From: Patiria miniata
Lineage: Eukaryota; Echinodermata; Asteroidea; Valvatida; Asterinidae
Direction of reading: 5' to 3'
NCBI RefSeq assembly: GCF_015706575.1
Contig: NW_024037051.1
Location: 15,411,016 to 15,475,015 of the forward strand
Length of the DNA stretch: 64,000 bases
The translations under genes were made by a program, and so were the position numbers. Positions 1 through 12,221 of the stretch are shown here, in pieces (the first letter of the stretch is position 1; each line of letters opens with the position of its first letter). Below the pieces are notes generated by a model. The model was not told the DNA's origin, searched no databases, and worked only from the letters and a program-made list of their open reading frames with translations.

Positions 1-1294
1 TGTTAAAATGTTACTCACATTCGCTGGCAGTCTTTTCACGGCGCAATTACAGTGCACAGTTGATTTACCAGCCTGTGGCACCACAATGCTTTCTCATACA
101 AATTGGTTTGTTTAGCTAGTGAGACAAATCAAAGCTTTGCTGCATACACTGTAAGAGGAAAATGATGTGAACAATTTTATGGGGTTTTTTTTGGGGGGGA
201 GGGAGGGGGCGTACATTTACAAAATGAACATTTTTAGCAAAAATGATGAAGAAAATGATGTTGGTTGTTAAGTGACAGTGGCTGACTAAAAAAAAATTTT
301 TAGATTTTGAGTCAAGTTTTGTCAATAAGGACTAGAGCTGTGCATTGGAACAAGGTTCCCCGAGTACCTGCGCATGGATGTACCCATAACCAGTTTTACA
401 AATAACTACATGTAAGTAACTTCTCAGACAATGAAAAAGAAAGGCTGTGAATGTCATACGTGGGGATTTTGTTTCAAATGAAAGCCAGGCTACACGGGAA
501 AACAGAACGTAATTCATGTTTATGACACTTGCGAAAGTTGCAGTCTTCACAATAAAAGCTGTATCTTGCTGTTTTGACACACTGATGTGGCAGTATTATT
601 GTGGGGACCTGTATGAAAATTTAATAAGGAAAAACTCAACTTTTCAACTTGTAATGGAACTTTTTTCCCATACTTGGAAATCATTTAATTAAGTCTAATT
701 CCTAACTTGCTGACCTGTTAGAATCCATAAAAATCAATGTGACATTCTCCAAAATGTTGGGCCTTCGTGGTCCACGTAGAGTATTAATAGCGTCCCTGCA
801 TTGGATTTTGAAGCGCGTTCAAGCTTGCAAATCATACATAATTTTTGACCCTCTTTGTCTGCAGAAACACCCCTATTCTCAGTGCTTACCACTGTGTGCC
901 TTAAAAAAAAAGGCTCAAAAGATTGTAAAAAAAAAAAGGCTCAAAAGATTGTGAAAAAAAGAAAGAATACGTTCTATTTGATTTTCTCGACATTGTCCAA
1001 CATTACATGTAGGTACAGACATAATTCACTCAGTACGTCATCCGTGGCTCCGTTAATTGGCCTGGCCTCTTATCTGCGTCAAGACAAGAGCAAGCCTCAT
1101 TTGAAAGTCTTAATTAGGTCCTTGAGGGAGATTTGCCATTGTTGAAAGTTCCACCGTCTGCTCATCAGGATATTAGAAGAAAAAAAACCTCATTAGGGTT
1201 AATACAGAGCTGCAAGTGGCCTTGATGCTAGACCCATTGTACACAGTTGATTTTGATTCCTTTCTGGGGTTTTTTTTTGGGGGGAAGAGATGTT

Positions 1295-1481
1295 CAGTCG
1301 ACTCTCGTTATAACAAACTCGTTCGGACCTAGCCAAATTGTTTCTTATATCAGAATTGTGTATTAAGAGGAACATCAGTACCATTCATTGTGCACATAAA
1401 TGCACAGTCGGGACCAAGGCTTTATGTTTTTTATAACCAGAATTTTGTATTAACAGAGTGTGTACTAACGAGAGTCGCCTG
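1295..1481 (+). mobile_element. 187-bp pogo/Tigger-like MITE, copy 1
   Basis: The left end starts CAGTCGACTCTCGTTA and the right end is the inverted form ACGAGAGTCGCCTG, followed by TA. A second copy of exactly the same length lies inverted at 34892-35078. The terminal motif with TA targets resembles Tc1/mariner-superfamily (Tigger/pogo) ends. There is no coding capacity, so it is non-autonomous. The left flank is TT rather than TA, so this copy's target duplication is not clean. Confidence 0.75.
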
Positions 1482-2042
1482 TAGTTAATGTAGGGGTGTC
1501 TGATTGTTACCTTCCTGGCGACAGCAAATGGTCAGTCTGACTGTTTATGCTGTAGCCCAGGCTTCTTTTGGGGGGGGGGGGGCAATTTATTATTTCTTGG
1601 ACAAGGTTGAGGAGATTAGCGCAAGAGACACATGAAGGGATTTCAGCTTTGTTCTGTGTTGGGCCGTGGTCAGAGTTATGTCATTGCAATACGGGCACGA
1701 GCTGCCAATTCCATTAATGTGCCTGAATGATAACAATAGGATGATTTTTTGGAAGGTCCGTGCTCCGTAGACATGATGAACAGCTGCCGTTATAAGACAA
1801 GCAAAAATATTTAGGCAAATGCAAAAGATGTTTGGAACAACTTTCAAAGTTATGTATGTATTTAAACGAAATTAATGGGCTTTAAAAGACTACATTGCAA
1901 ATGGTCTTTTCCCTGTCTGTCTTCGAGATTTACCCGAAAAGATGCAGAAGTCTTTTTTAAATTACTTACTAAATCTAGTGACATACAAAAGTTGTTCAGA
2001 TAAAACACAAAGGCAGACCTAATAGGCGGGTTATAGTTTTCA

Positions 2043-2180
2043 AGTTGAACAAAGAAATTGACTTAAGTGGGGTTTGAACCACCAATCTAGGGCAGGATAG
2101 CTCAGTTGGTGGAGCACCGGAACAGTAATCCGAAGGTCACAGGTTCAAACCCCGCTCCAGTCAATTGCCTTGTTCAACTT
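2043..2180 (+). repeat. tRNA-like SINE core inside an inverted repeat
   Basis: The core at about 2086-2160 has a tRNA-like A box (TAGCTCAGTTGG) and B box (GGTTCAAACCC). Acceptor and T-stem pairing is imperfect, so it is not a sound tRNA gene. About 38 bp on the right (GGTTCAAACCCC to CAACTT) recur inverted on the left at 2043-2080, making a hairpin with the tRNA-like part as its loop. It is probably a SINE fragment whose tail was copied back in inverted orientation. Confidence 0.6.
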
Positions 2181-3040
2181 TAAAGAAGTCATATCCGAAA
2201 AAGTTAAAATTGTATTCTTCAATGCATCAAAGCAAGCATTGTATTGTACATGTTATGTTTAAAACCGGTCAAGCACATATTTATTCCCATTCATACCTTT
2301 CGGTCAAAAGTCAAAATAAGTCAAAAATGGACAAAATTCCATCGATTTTGTTCAACAATTTTACTTGATGTTTTGTGAGACACCCCTCTGGCCATATCTA
2401 TGGTTTGTGCCTCGTGACAGGCTCTCGACCAATAGGAACGGGTAAACTGTCTTAGGGATTAAGAATGATATCTAGATTTTCAAAAACCATTTGGATAGGC
2501 CTACAGATATTGATGGAGCATGAACGTTTCATGATACCCTCATGTTTGCAAAATCCGGCAAATAATACCTTTAACAGAATGACATCAAAAAAAAAAGTCA
2601 AGACATGGAATGTGTTTCCTTTCGACAGCTCCAATTGCCATGTATCATGATCATGTACCAATGCCCTTGACCGACGGCAGCTGTAATCACAAATAAACCG
2701 GTATGCTTGAATTAATGTGCCGTCCTTGATTTTTTTTTTCACGGCAATCATGCAGTCATTTTGTGCATGTTGACTCTAATGAGTTTGCAGGTGAAGCAAA
2801 TGGCTATGACTAAGCTCAGCATCGGCTGTGTAACTCTCTTTTTTGCAAGGTCAAGTAAAAATAGGAATTTATAGGAGTACACGTTCTGTAGGTCACTAGT
2901 TTGCCATTTTGGGCAGAAAGGGACATTATTTATAGAACTAGAATTTGAAACAGAATTCTACATTAACAAAAATCCATACATGCTGAGTTTTAAAGAAGCC
3001 TTGAGAAATAAATAGACCTACATATTAAACAATTTCTGCA

Positions 3041-3672
3041 GCACCCGATTTCACGAAACTAATGATGCATCGCAGCGCTGCTGTGATGTGGCGCAGCTGC
3101 AACACGTCCTGCGATTTATTTTATAATACGCGTCGTTAGCGCAACGCATCGTAGGTGTATTTAAAGCACACGACGGTGACTGTATTTTATTCAGCATACA
3201 GTATATAGTCGTCTGATATTCAACAAAGAGTCGGCGGATCTCCTCGCGTAATGGCGGACATGTGATGCAGTCTTAAAGGAAAACAAGCTCGCGGTGGACT
3301 GTATATAGCTACCGGTACTTTGAAATTTCAACAGCAATATTCTAGGCTACTTCATTAATATTTCAATGCATTTTCCATTTACAACTTTACACACATTGTC
3401 TCGGTATTATACATGTAGTCTTGTTAATGTAAGTTTATGGCATAAAACTGGCTAAGAAAAGGATGCTTCTTACTTTGCGATGACCACTAGACACGTCGTA
3501 GCTTGCGACGTGTTTTAGGTCGTCAAGGAACTTACGATGCGTGAACAACACAACGCAACTTTCGTGAAATGGATCATACGACGCATCGTGTGTTGCAACG
3601 TGTTACGACGTGTTACTTGTGGTAACACGGGTTGCATTGCAACGCGTCGCAGCGCTTCATGAAATCGGGTGC
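3041..3672. mobile_element. 632-bp inverted-repeat DNA element
   Basis: The left end reads GCACCCGATTTCACGAA and the right end is its complement, TTCATGAAATCGGGTGC. Further inside, the sequence is unusually CG-rich for its surroundings and repeats ACGACGCATCG- and ACGTGTTACG-type words, giving many sub-terminal inverted repeats. No ORF is visible. This is a non-autonomous cut-and-paste transposon; I do not assign a superfamily because no clear target duplication is seen. Confidence 0.7.
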
Positions 3673-4985
3673 AGGCTAACTACATGTATGACATTAAATA
3701 ATGCTTGAATAGGGTAGGCTGAAAAGTCAAAAAGAAATATAGATTGTGTATGCGTACAGACGGGAGGGGTTGGGGGTTGGAACTATTGCTTGTGCCATGC
3801 GTAAAGGGAGAAGTGGGGGGTCTTTAAGTCAACAGTTCGTGCGTATACTTAATGGACAACCCCTTAGTGCTTTTGTTAATGCCCACATTCTGTCCTATTA
3901 AAGTTGTATGCCTCTATACTTAAAGCAAGAACCCACATATTGGCAAGGTGTTCCGGTTTATTTTGACAACAGTTTTTAGGGTTGATGTCCGAGGCAGGAC
4001 GACCTTCAGTTCTTCCCCACAATGCCATCTGGCCAGTCACGGAGTGACTAAACCAAATTACATCAACAATCAATGATTCAATGAAAAAAAAGAAAGAAAA
4101 GGAATTAGTCCTGATGGTCTCTGCGTGGAGGGGAGGGGCGGGGCTAATCATAAACATGGAGGGATCGGATCCCTTTGTGTCAACTACGGCAGGTGCAGTC
4201 AAAGGGCGAACAAAGGGGGGCGAAGTGGGTCCAACAAAGGGCACTGGGTATTTACCCCTACCTCCTGTCCTTGAAGGCCCGTATTTATCATCATGGTATG
4301 TCGATTATGTAATTTTTTTTTTTTTTTCAATTACACCGAAGGAGTCAGAACAGGGACTAAAGGAGCTCCAAAGATAACCTTCGATCTTCTTCAAAGACTG
4401 AGAACATTCCTGGGGACTGTGGGTTGTGCAACTCGTGTTTGATTAGTAGAAATTCATCCTGTTGACAAAAGAGGAAGCTGGAATTCTGTTGAGGAGGTTA
4501 ACCTTGGTCACCATGGAACCGGAATAAGGATTCTTTTTTAAGAAATGTTTGACACACTAGTCATGCTGAGCAAACAGAAGAATCCATTTTGGGATTGAAG
4601 GACAAGCGTCGTCGCTTCCCGGTTGCGGTTTGGAAGACAAATAACCAAGTCAGAGTTTCTGTGTTTGAATGAAGCGATCCTAATCAGCGTTTCCTGCTAA
4701 AAGTTGCATCACAGAGAAAGAATCTTTTATTATAGACAAAAAGCTCAGCTATGTTGGCCTTGCGTTGACTGAGCGAGAGATAAGCAAGTTATGCAAGCGC
4801 GTTGACTAACAAGTCATTTATCAACAAAAAGGCTTTGCCTTGCCATACTTGGTGTTGTGAGCTTGAGCAAGTATCCTCCAAGTTATTACCAATTTTAATT
4901 AATTAAAGAACACTCAACAAATTATATGTTTCAAATGTTTTCAATAAGGGCCTCCTTAAAAAAATCAAAGGCCAATTTTTGTTTT

Positions 4986-5207
4986 AACCCTAACCTTCCC
5001 AACTCCATCAAAATCCACCCCCCCATTTTCAGGATCTTTGTAGGCAAACAATGAGTGCCAAGTCCATCAAAATCCACCAGTAGTAGTGGTGGTCTTGTGG
5101 TGGATTTCAGTGGATTTGGTCCTGAAGCGTTATGAGAAGCACGGTCAGAGATGGATTTTGGCGGACTTGGTCCAGTACTTAGTAACAGACACTTGGGAGT
5201 TAGGGTT
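4986..5207. mobile_element. Short inverted-terminal element (AACCCTAAC family)
   Basis: It begins AACCCTAACCTTCCCAACTC and ends GGGAGTTAGGGTT. The interior carries repeated forms of ATCAAAATCCACC and its complement GGTGGATTT. Related pieces (TCCTCCAAAATCC with GGATTTTGGAGG) recur near 16410, 30166, 43740, 45411 and 59230. No coding capacity. It is probably a MITE-like family that is common in this genome. Confidence 0.55.
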
Positions 5208-6208
5208 AATACAACAAGGTTTTCAATTGTGACTTCCAGTAGAAACCATGACACGTGCACATGTTTAAGATTTTTATATTTTTTTGTTAAAAATACTTTT
5301 CATTGACTTGTATGATGATGAACATCATTCACAAAGTTTTGCTGATGCTCACAATTCAATGTCTGTGTTGACATTGTGTACAAGTCAAATTTTATTGTGA
5401 AAAAAACCCAGCAGTACTTCAAATGGCATAACATTTTCTAAAACAAAAAAATAACCAATCTTTTGTTCACCCACCAGTAGCATAAATTTGTAAAAAGAGA
5501 AGACCTATAAAATCCTCTTCTCCATTAAAGAACTGAACCATGAAAAAAAAGACTATTAAAAAAAAAAAAAATATAGTTTGGGGTCTTCATTAAGTGTAGA
5601 GAACTGTACCAGTAATATGCTGCCCTCTGTTGACCAACTATCCTTAGCTAAAATTTTCAAGGACAGTTTGCCTCTATATTTATATGGCACATGTATATCT
5701 GTAGCATAAACACTGCTTTTTCTGAATTGAGGCAAATTTTTCTTTGAGCTCCAATAAAAAAAATGGGGTTAGATTCTCCTCAGCTAATAGTATTGGAAAA
5801 AAAATGCACAAAATACCAGACATCATTTTGTGGTGCATAGAGTGTTGTATAAAAAAAAAGCTTCATACTTGTTTGGAGAAACATGTAATATTGAGGCCAA
5901 TACACACAATATATAACAAACTTCCAAATTTCTGGTTTCCCTTAAATATTTCATGTAAAAATCATCCATTGTCTTTTAAAAAATGAAGTTGAGTTTTTAA
6001 AATTGCTTGATGTTTCTAAATTTCGATAAATAAAAAGGAGCTGGCTCTAAAATTATCTTTGTGAAAAATTGAATCATCGCTGTGCCTAAAAAGTGAAAAA
6101 AATGTAATGCTAACATGACATTGAATATTTGACTACTTTTGTATTATAACTTAAATACATAATTGCGAATGCATTCTTTGACAGCATTCAACAACAACTG
6201 TGCAAAGT

Positions 6209-6635
6209 AGTGGTGGGATTAAAATCCGGATTTTTAAAAATTTGGTTTGAATTCCACTACTCGGTTTTGGATTTTGGAAGCCGGATATTTGAAACTAACC
6301 TAAAAAAGAAGCCTTCCATTTTTGTGACACAAGCTAAAGAAACCAACTGGAACATCCCCCAATTTTCTCCATAGTCTCTGATTACAACGGCATTCACAGA
6401 GTTCCCACCCATGTTTTGTGCGTTTCTAGAAAAGGCTCAGTGGTCATTGAGTCCCGCAAATAAACTATATCACATGTTGTGGAAGGCATTGTATGCGGCG
6501 CCTCAAACGTCCATTTTTGTTGGCATGACTGTAGCTGAATGGAAGCTTCCGGTAAAATTGGATAACCGTTAAATTCGGTTTGAAAAGAAATTAGGAAAAC
6601 CGGATTATGAAATCGCCGATTTCTCCCACCACTCC
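6209..6635. mobile_element. 427-bp hAT-like non-autonomous element
   Basis: The 8-base direct repeat TGCAAAGT flanks it at 6201-6208 and 6636-6643, as expected of a hAT target duplication. The ends carry the inverted motif AGTGGTGGGA / TCCCACCACT, followed by matching AATCCGG-type sub-terminal words. There is no long ORF. Confidence 0.65.
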
Positions 6636-8660
6636 TGCAAAGTTAATACCAAAAAAAAAAATTAACTCCCATCTTGCATCTGAGCTCTCCCAAGTCCTTC
6701 ATTTACATGCCCAAGGACGCCATATTTTGCCGTCCCTGCCCCATAAACTTTAATTATCCCTCATCCTTATGGGCCGTGCACCCATCTCCAGCGAGCGTTA
6801 GCTTATCAGGACACTGCTGTCTGTACAAAAATAAAAACTAATTCCCCCTCCCGCCACCTTCGTCTAAGTTTTCCAGTAGAACCGGAGCTAATGGATGTAA
6901 TTTACCGGGTGACCTTTCGGTAAGGTCGTATGCAAATGGCCTTGCTCACAGCAGGCCAATCAGTGCCAGCGTGATGGGCACCTGGCCAAATGGCATTGGG
7001 CAAATTGTCTTTGTTCGATGATATAAAAAAAAAAAAATGAGATTGATTTTGTATGCAAGGACAAAGTTTGAACATTGTTTCATTGTTATGCATGACGTTC
7101 ACTTCAAATTATGGGGCTGTGCATGTAGTTTTGATCATATAAAATCTGTTAAAATTGTCAAAGATTTATATTTCAAACATTTTTAGAATTTAGATTCGAG
7201 AGATTCGCTCCTGTTCATACATTTGAGTTTCTACTTATCAGGATATTTATGATGTAATTTTTTTTTTAATCCGTTGTATCGTGAAGTTACATATAATGTG
7301 AATGAGAAGATCCTTCAACAGAAATTTGCACATTGACTTGTCCTAGGGGATGTTTACCAACATTTCCAATTATTTCTCATAGGAGGGAAAACAATCCAGT
7401 ACTTCTTTATTCAGTCAAAGCTTTACTCGTAGGGGTCTGAAAGGCATGTTGTGTCTTGGAATTCATACATTGTAGATAATAAAGTTAGACTTTTTGAGCT
7501 TTTATTTTTCATGTCGCTTTGTAATTATAAGAATTATTATTTGAGCAATTGAGGTTTTTCTCATTGTTGTTCCTTTCTAATCCTAACCACCTCACGAAAA
7601 GATTCCCCATATCTAGCCATCACTAATTTTTCCCTTCAGTGACCTACCAGCCATCAGAAAGTGATAATATGTCCTAAAAAAGTCAAATTTAGCAGGGAAA
7701 ATATTGAAGTATTTACTGAGACACATTTTTCAGACCAGTCTCATAGGGTTGTGCACAGGGTGACAAGTGATGGCCAGACATGGGAATTTTTTCCACCTCA
7801 TTTTTTTTGACAAAACAAAAGCACACATTGTTGGTACCGGTACTTTGCACAGTGCTTCATATCCCAATTATGTAAAAGTACCCAAAATTGTAGCATTTGT
7901 TCACATTGTAGCATTTGTTCACTCCATTTGTTCACTCAGTAGAGTTGGATTTTAGCAAGAGACTTGCCGTCCTAATTTGCATCTTATTTTCCATACATCC
8001 TTGTCTTGTTTTCTGGCCTGCCAGGCACCTGATGGTTTGGCAAGGGTAAGTCACTGTGAAATGGACCTTGGGGTGGCCTCCAGGCTATGATGAGAGATAA
8101 TTAGGCCTGAGGCCACGAGGCCGGCAGCCATCGCTGGCATTGCAAGAGCCTGACAAGGCCTCGGGAAGTCTTAAGCAGCAATTGATACAGAAGAGCCTTA
8201 TGCCCAATGCCACAACTACTCGCACAACTACATCCTCTGTGACAAAATTTGTAAAAAATTGAAACAAGTACTGTAAGCAATAGACACTTCTATCATGTAC
8301 TGGCATTCGCGTACATTTCTCACAGGCAAAGATATTAAGGGGTTGTTCTTATTTGGCATGCACTTTGCATGATTTACAAGCATTAATCAGCAGTTATTAG
8401 ACATGTAGGTGACACAATGGAACCCGTTTAAGTCCTAAACATAGTCCATAGAACCTTTTTACCGGTATATCCAACCCTGCCAAGAAATGCTCCAAGCCTG
8501 CATATGAAATTGAGTTTTGAGTGTTGAGCGTCAGTAGTATAAGTCATGAGAGTTGAGTAGTTTGTCTTTGAGTTCTGGGTCTTGAGTTCTTGAGTCATAT
8601 TGCAAAGAAAACTGGGCTTTACTGTACAGTGGCTTGAGTGAGTCTGAACCAAGGCTTTAA

Positions 8661-8989
8661 GCCGGCCTCAGGTCGACCTTGCGACGACACAGATCAGTCG
8701 GCGACTGACTTTTTCAGATCAAGCTGCGTCTGAGCTACGACCATCGGGAACAACTCAGTCGCCAATTGTGTGCAACCTGAGTGTAACTGCGACGATATTA
8801 AACAATCGGCATCAGTTGGCACTAAAAAAAATCAACAGTCGCAAGAGTAAAAAAATTTCAACTTCTGCGACGTGCTCCGCGACAATCACACGATTTCTCC
8901 GTTTTGTGACCTAAGCATAATTTTTGTGCTTGATACCAACGGTTCCATCTTGGCGCAAGCAAATCGTGGGTGGACCTGAGGCTAGCCGG
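8661..8989. mobile_element. 329-bp inverted-repeat element
   Basis: The left end GCCGGCCTCAGGTCGACC and the right end GGTGGACCTGAGGCTAGCC are inverted relatives. The interior is rich in GCGAC and GTCGC words and non-coding. No clear target duplication is seen. It is probably a MITE; its superfamily is unknown. Confidence 0.5.
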
Positions 8990-9301
8990 AAACAAAGGGC
9001 AACAATAGGGACAATTTTACCCCGCAAGTCTGTCTTTAGAAGTTGAAGTACCCCATAGCCCTAATGCTGTGTGTTTTGCGATTTCTAAGGGGACAAAGGA
9101 GAACAAAAGAAGGGGATTAGCGTCGAACAATAGTGGTACCCCATAAACCCCAAATGCTACGTTTATCTTTTCAAACCGTGGACGAAAAATACCAGAGAAC
9201 AAAAGAGAACAATATCGTCCACGATTCCCAGCATACGTCCGCGATTGGGGTCGTGTACAAAACCTATGGGAGTCTTCCTAAAAAGTTAGAGTACAAACAA
9301 A

Positions 9302-9461
9302 AGAGGGACAAAAGGACGTCCATGATTGATGGTGAACACACGTTTGTGTGCACGTGGTTGCTTTAATTCGTCAATTCTGTGTGTGACATCACGTTATAGC
9401 TGCAATCAGAGGGACAATAGGACGTCCACGATCGACGGTGAACACACGTTTGCGTGTGTGT
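9302..9461 (+). repeat. 106-bp tandem duplication
   Basis: The segment 9302-9354, with the core AGGACGTCCATGATTGATGG followed by GTGAACACACGTTTG, recurs at 9408-9461 with a few substitutions. The unit offset is 106 bp. It is non-coding. Confidence 0.75.
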
Positions 9462-9576
9462 GTGTTCCATTTTGGTTAGGTTAACTGTTTAGTGCTGTCA
9501 TGAAAAGTCAGACTTCACTCTCAACCAAACTTGGTGACAATAATCTTTGGGTAGGGAGACTTCAGATGACTTCAGA

Positions 9577-9990
9577 CATTTCATTTCATTTCATTCATTT
9601 TCATTTATTAATTTCACAGGTAAAAATTCAGTACAGATACTAAGAACAGTAAAGAAAACAAAAACATGCACATACAGTTAGGAGAGAGAACAAGAAAAAG
9701 AGAAAAAAAAAGTAGCATGGATTTTAAAAAAGTAAAATAAATTACTATCGAGTTAATCTCCTGATGCCACAATTTAAGAAGAGACAATACAAAAGGACAT
9801 TACAAATGGACATTATTAAAACATGGCTTACAGTATAAGAATATAGAACTATACAAGCAGTTAAAACTTTAAAAGCACAAATGAGCATTAAAAAATACAG
9901 ATTGGGTAAAAGAGAGATTCGAGTGAATTATAATGCAAAAGGCACTATAAAATTGAGAAAAAAAAACAAGCAGCAAGGTATTTGAATGGG
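9577..9990 (-). mobile_element. Probable 3' end of a LINE-type retroposon
   Basis: Read on the minus strand, this ends in AATAAATGAAAATGAATG followed by an ATGAA-type microsatellite, the usual look of a retroposon 3' UTR and tail. The preceding 350 bp are T-rich and non-coding. No reverse transcriptase sequence is present, so the family cannot be named and the call rests on tail structure alone. Confidence 0.4.
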
Positions 9991-10724
9991 CAGGGCATTA
10001 GGGGTCAAATGAGGTCATTGTTGCTTTGGTTTAGGTACACTGAAACTAACTGACTGTACAAATATTGCCAGCATGCCAGAGGGAGCGCGCAAGTTTTACT
10101 TGCAGAATTTTTTTTTACATGCTTACTACTATACTAGTCCAAGCAACATATTTTAAATTAGTCACAGACCTTTGTGTTGGATAATGTACAATTTTCATAA
10201 TCGGAATTTTGAATACTGATCATGGAATTTGTATTCATTAAAATATTTTGGTGCTTACGAAAAAAAAAGCAGGTGGGTTCATTTGTATGTCATGGCAAAA
10301 TATCAGGGGTCTCTGGACTTTGTAGCATAAACCATGTACATGTAGCTTGTTTAGCTATACCTTGATAATTTTCTTCCTTTTGCATTATGCATTTAATTTA
10401 TTGTTGACCATATGTTGCCGGTCGCCCTTGGACGTTGACGTTGAAGTTAATGGGCCAGTCTTTTCCATTTGCGTTTTAAATACAAGGATATATGGATATG
10501 TACATATGCAGATGCCCTTGAAAAAACATAAGTTCAGTTGGACATGCACGACCGCCCATTGATTGCCTCCTAATCTTTCTAATTATGGTATTGATATTTT
10601 GCAAAGTTCCAGCTTGTATGCTCAAATTTAGGGTGCTGCAAAGCATTGGATTTTTTTTGTCAGCCCGATTGTCATCCATTCAATGGTGGTACATTCACAT
10701 GTAAGCAATAAGCCTATAGAAATT

Positions 10725-10790
10725 ATGTACATCTACATGTTTGTACATGTACATGTACACATGTATGTATGTACATGTACATTACCCTTT
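10725..10790. repeat. TACATG/GTACAT simple repeat
   Basis: Irregular repeats of TACATG and TACATGTA make a low-complexity, self-complementary patch. The same word occurs singly dozens of times across the window. Confidence 0.8.
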
Positions 10791-10856
10791 AAATACAAGT
10801 TAAATTCTTGAACGATACTGAACTGTAGCAATCTCTATGCATGTGCGTGTTCTCTT

Positions 10857-11020
10857 GTTTTACTATACCCTCGAGGACAATGCTTTGAGTTTCCCTTTGT
10901 CCCTGTAATATAACACTCTCCCATAGACTAAGCACACAAACTTACTACAGAGGACCGTTTTGAACAAAAGACCCAACTCCCGAGGACTGAAAGGATCTGT
11001 TGTTCTCCCTTTGTGTGTCG
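10857..11020 (+). repeat. Dispersed repeat, copy 1
   Basis: About 164 bp, beginning TTTTACTATACCCTCGAGGA and ending TCTGTTGTTCTC, is clearly related along its length to 46287-46450 in the same orientation. It is non-coding, and no terminal repeats were seen. Confidence 0.7.
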
Positions 11021-12221
11021 GGGGCATGCACAGCTTGCAGGAATTACCGGTAGGTGACCAATTTGCCTCCGAAAATAGAGCGAAAATATAGAAGTAAAAA
11101 CTTTCTTGTTTTTAACTCAGATGTGACAGTGATGTACTGCAATTTGGAATTGCCATGGTCTTTATCATTTCTTGCACTCCACTAGCTCATAGAATCATTT
11201 TCCTGAACCCATCCCTCCTCTCTGAATCCTTCAAAAACATGACAAAGGTTTGGAGAATTTTGTATGATTCAAAAAGATGTGTATACAGTTTACAAATGTT
11301 GATAGATAGAGCCCAGCTACTATTAATTTATATGGGACTTGATGCTCATATAGACTTGCATCTTTCAAGTACAAACAAAACTGCCATTGGGTAATAGCTG
11401 TCCAGTGATGGGTTTTGGAGGATTCAGGATTGTTTTCAGCAAAAAAGCTGAGGAGGGTCTAAGAACCAAACTTTGCCCCAGAGCCTCCCTTGCAACTTTC
11501 CCAACACTCCCAGTCAGAGGTCACCCTTTCCATTGTTTTAGTCATGCCCTCCTCAATCCACAACAAGGCCACCTGCACTATACCCCCTAATTCCCAGAAT
11601 TACATTTGCCCTTCCACAAAGCCCTCTTCTGAAACAAACAAACACCACACCGTCATTTACTTCTTCACTTCTCTGTCCCTCTGTGGTGACCTCCGTGGTT
11701 CTGTCACATGACATTGGCCTGTCATGTCAGCATGGACATTCTAAGTACGGCTGTGCCATAAACGTGCGTCTATGGCAGTGGCTGCAGCCACTCCCAAAGA
11801 CACGTGTGCTACTTAGCCATAGCCAAGAACAGACCAAGCCTTACGAGCTACAGACTAATCTTGTAGCAGACTCATCTTGTAGTGGATTATTCCTGGGTGC
11901 CTTTAGGGGCTGTTTTGCAGGCCCATCGCCGTCAATTACGTGCACCCAAGGTCGATATTAAATGATTAACCAGGTTTTCTTAAAGGCCTCCCTATCTTTA
12001 GAATTTAATCCTCCAGGGCATTAGAAAAGTGCTACCTTAATTCACTCCGTTTTCCTGGACATTTGTGGATCAATGTTGTTATTAAGAAGACTTTATCCTC
12101 TCCAATCGACCTTCCTCAAACTGTTCATCTGGTTTCCTTGAGGATGTTTTGAAGTTTGTAAGTCGGGCCTCTTGGTTTATAGATGTTTTTTAACCTGTCT
12201 GTCTTTGTTTTTTTCTTTCAG

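Larger units (their letters stand above)
1..12221. other. DDX10 upstream intron or flank with repeats, no exon recognised
   Basis: This 12.2 kb lies upstream of the first visible DDX10 exon, whose 5' boundary is a normal acceptor at 12220-12221, so at least its right part is DDX10 intron. I looked for the missing helicase exons (Walker A, PTREL motif) on the plus strand by eye and saw none. The stretch is AT-rich with many A or T runs. What it holds is listed separately: MITE-like elements at 1295, 3041, 4986, 6209 and 8661, a tRNA-like hairpin at 2043, a tandem duplication at 9302, a LINE 3' piece at 9577 and a dispersed repeat at 10857. The remainder shows nothing I can name. Confidence 0.6.

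Noticed and set aside
2086-2160. Intact tRNA gene
   Set aside because: A and B boxes are good but stems mismatch and the sequence sits in a hairpin with SINE-like flanks.
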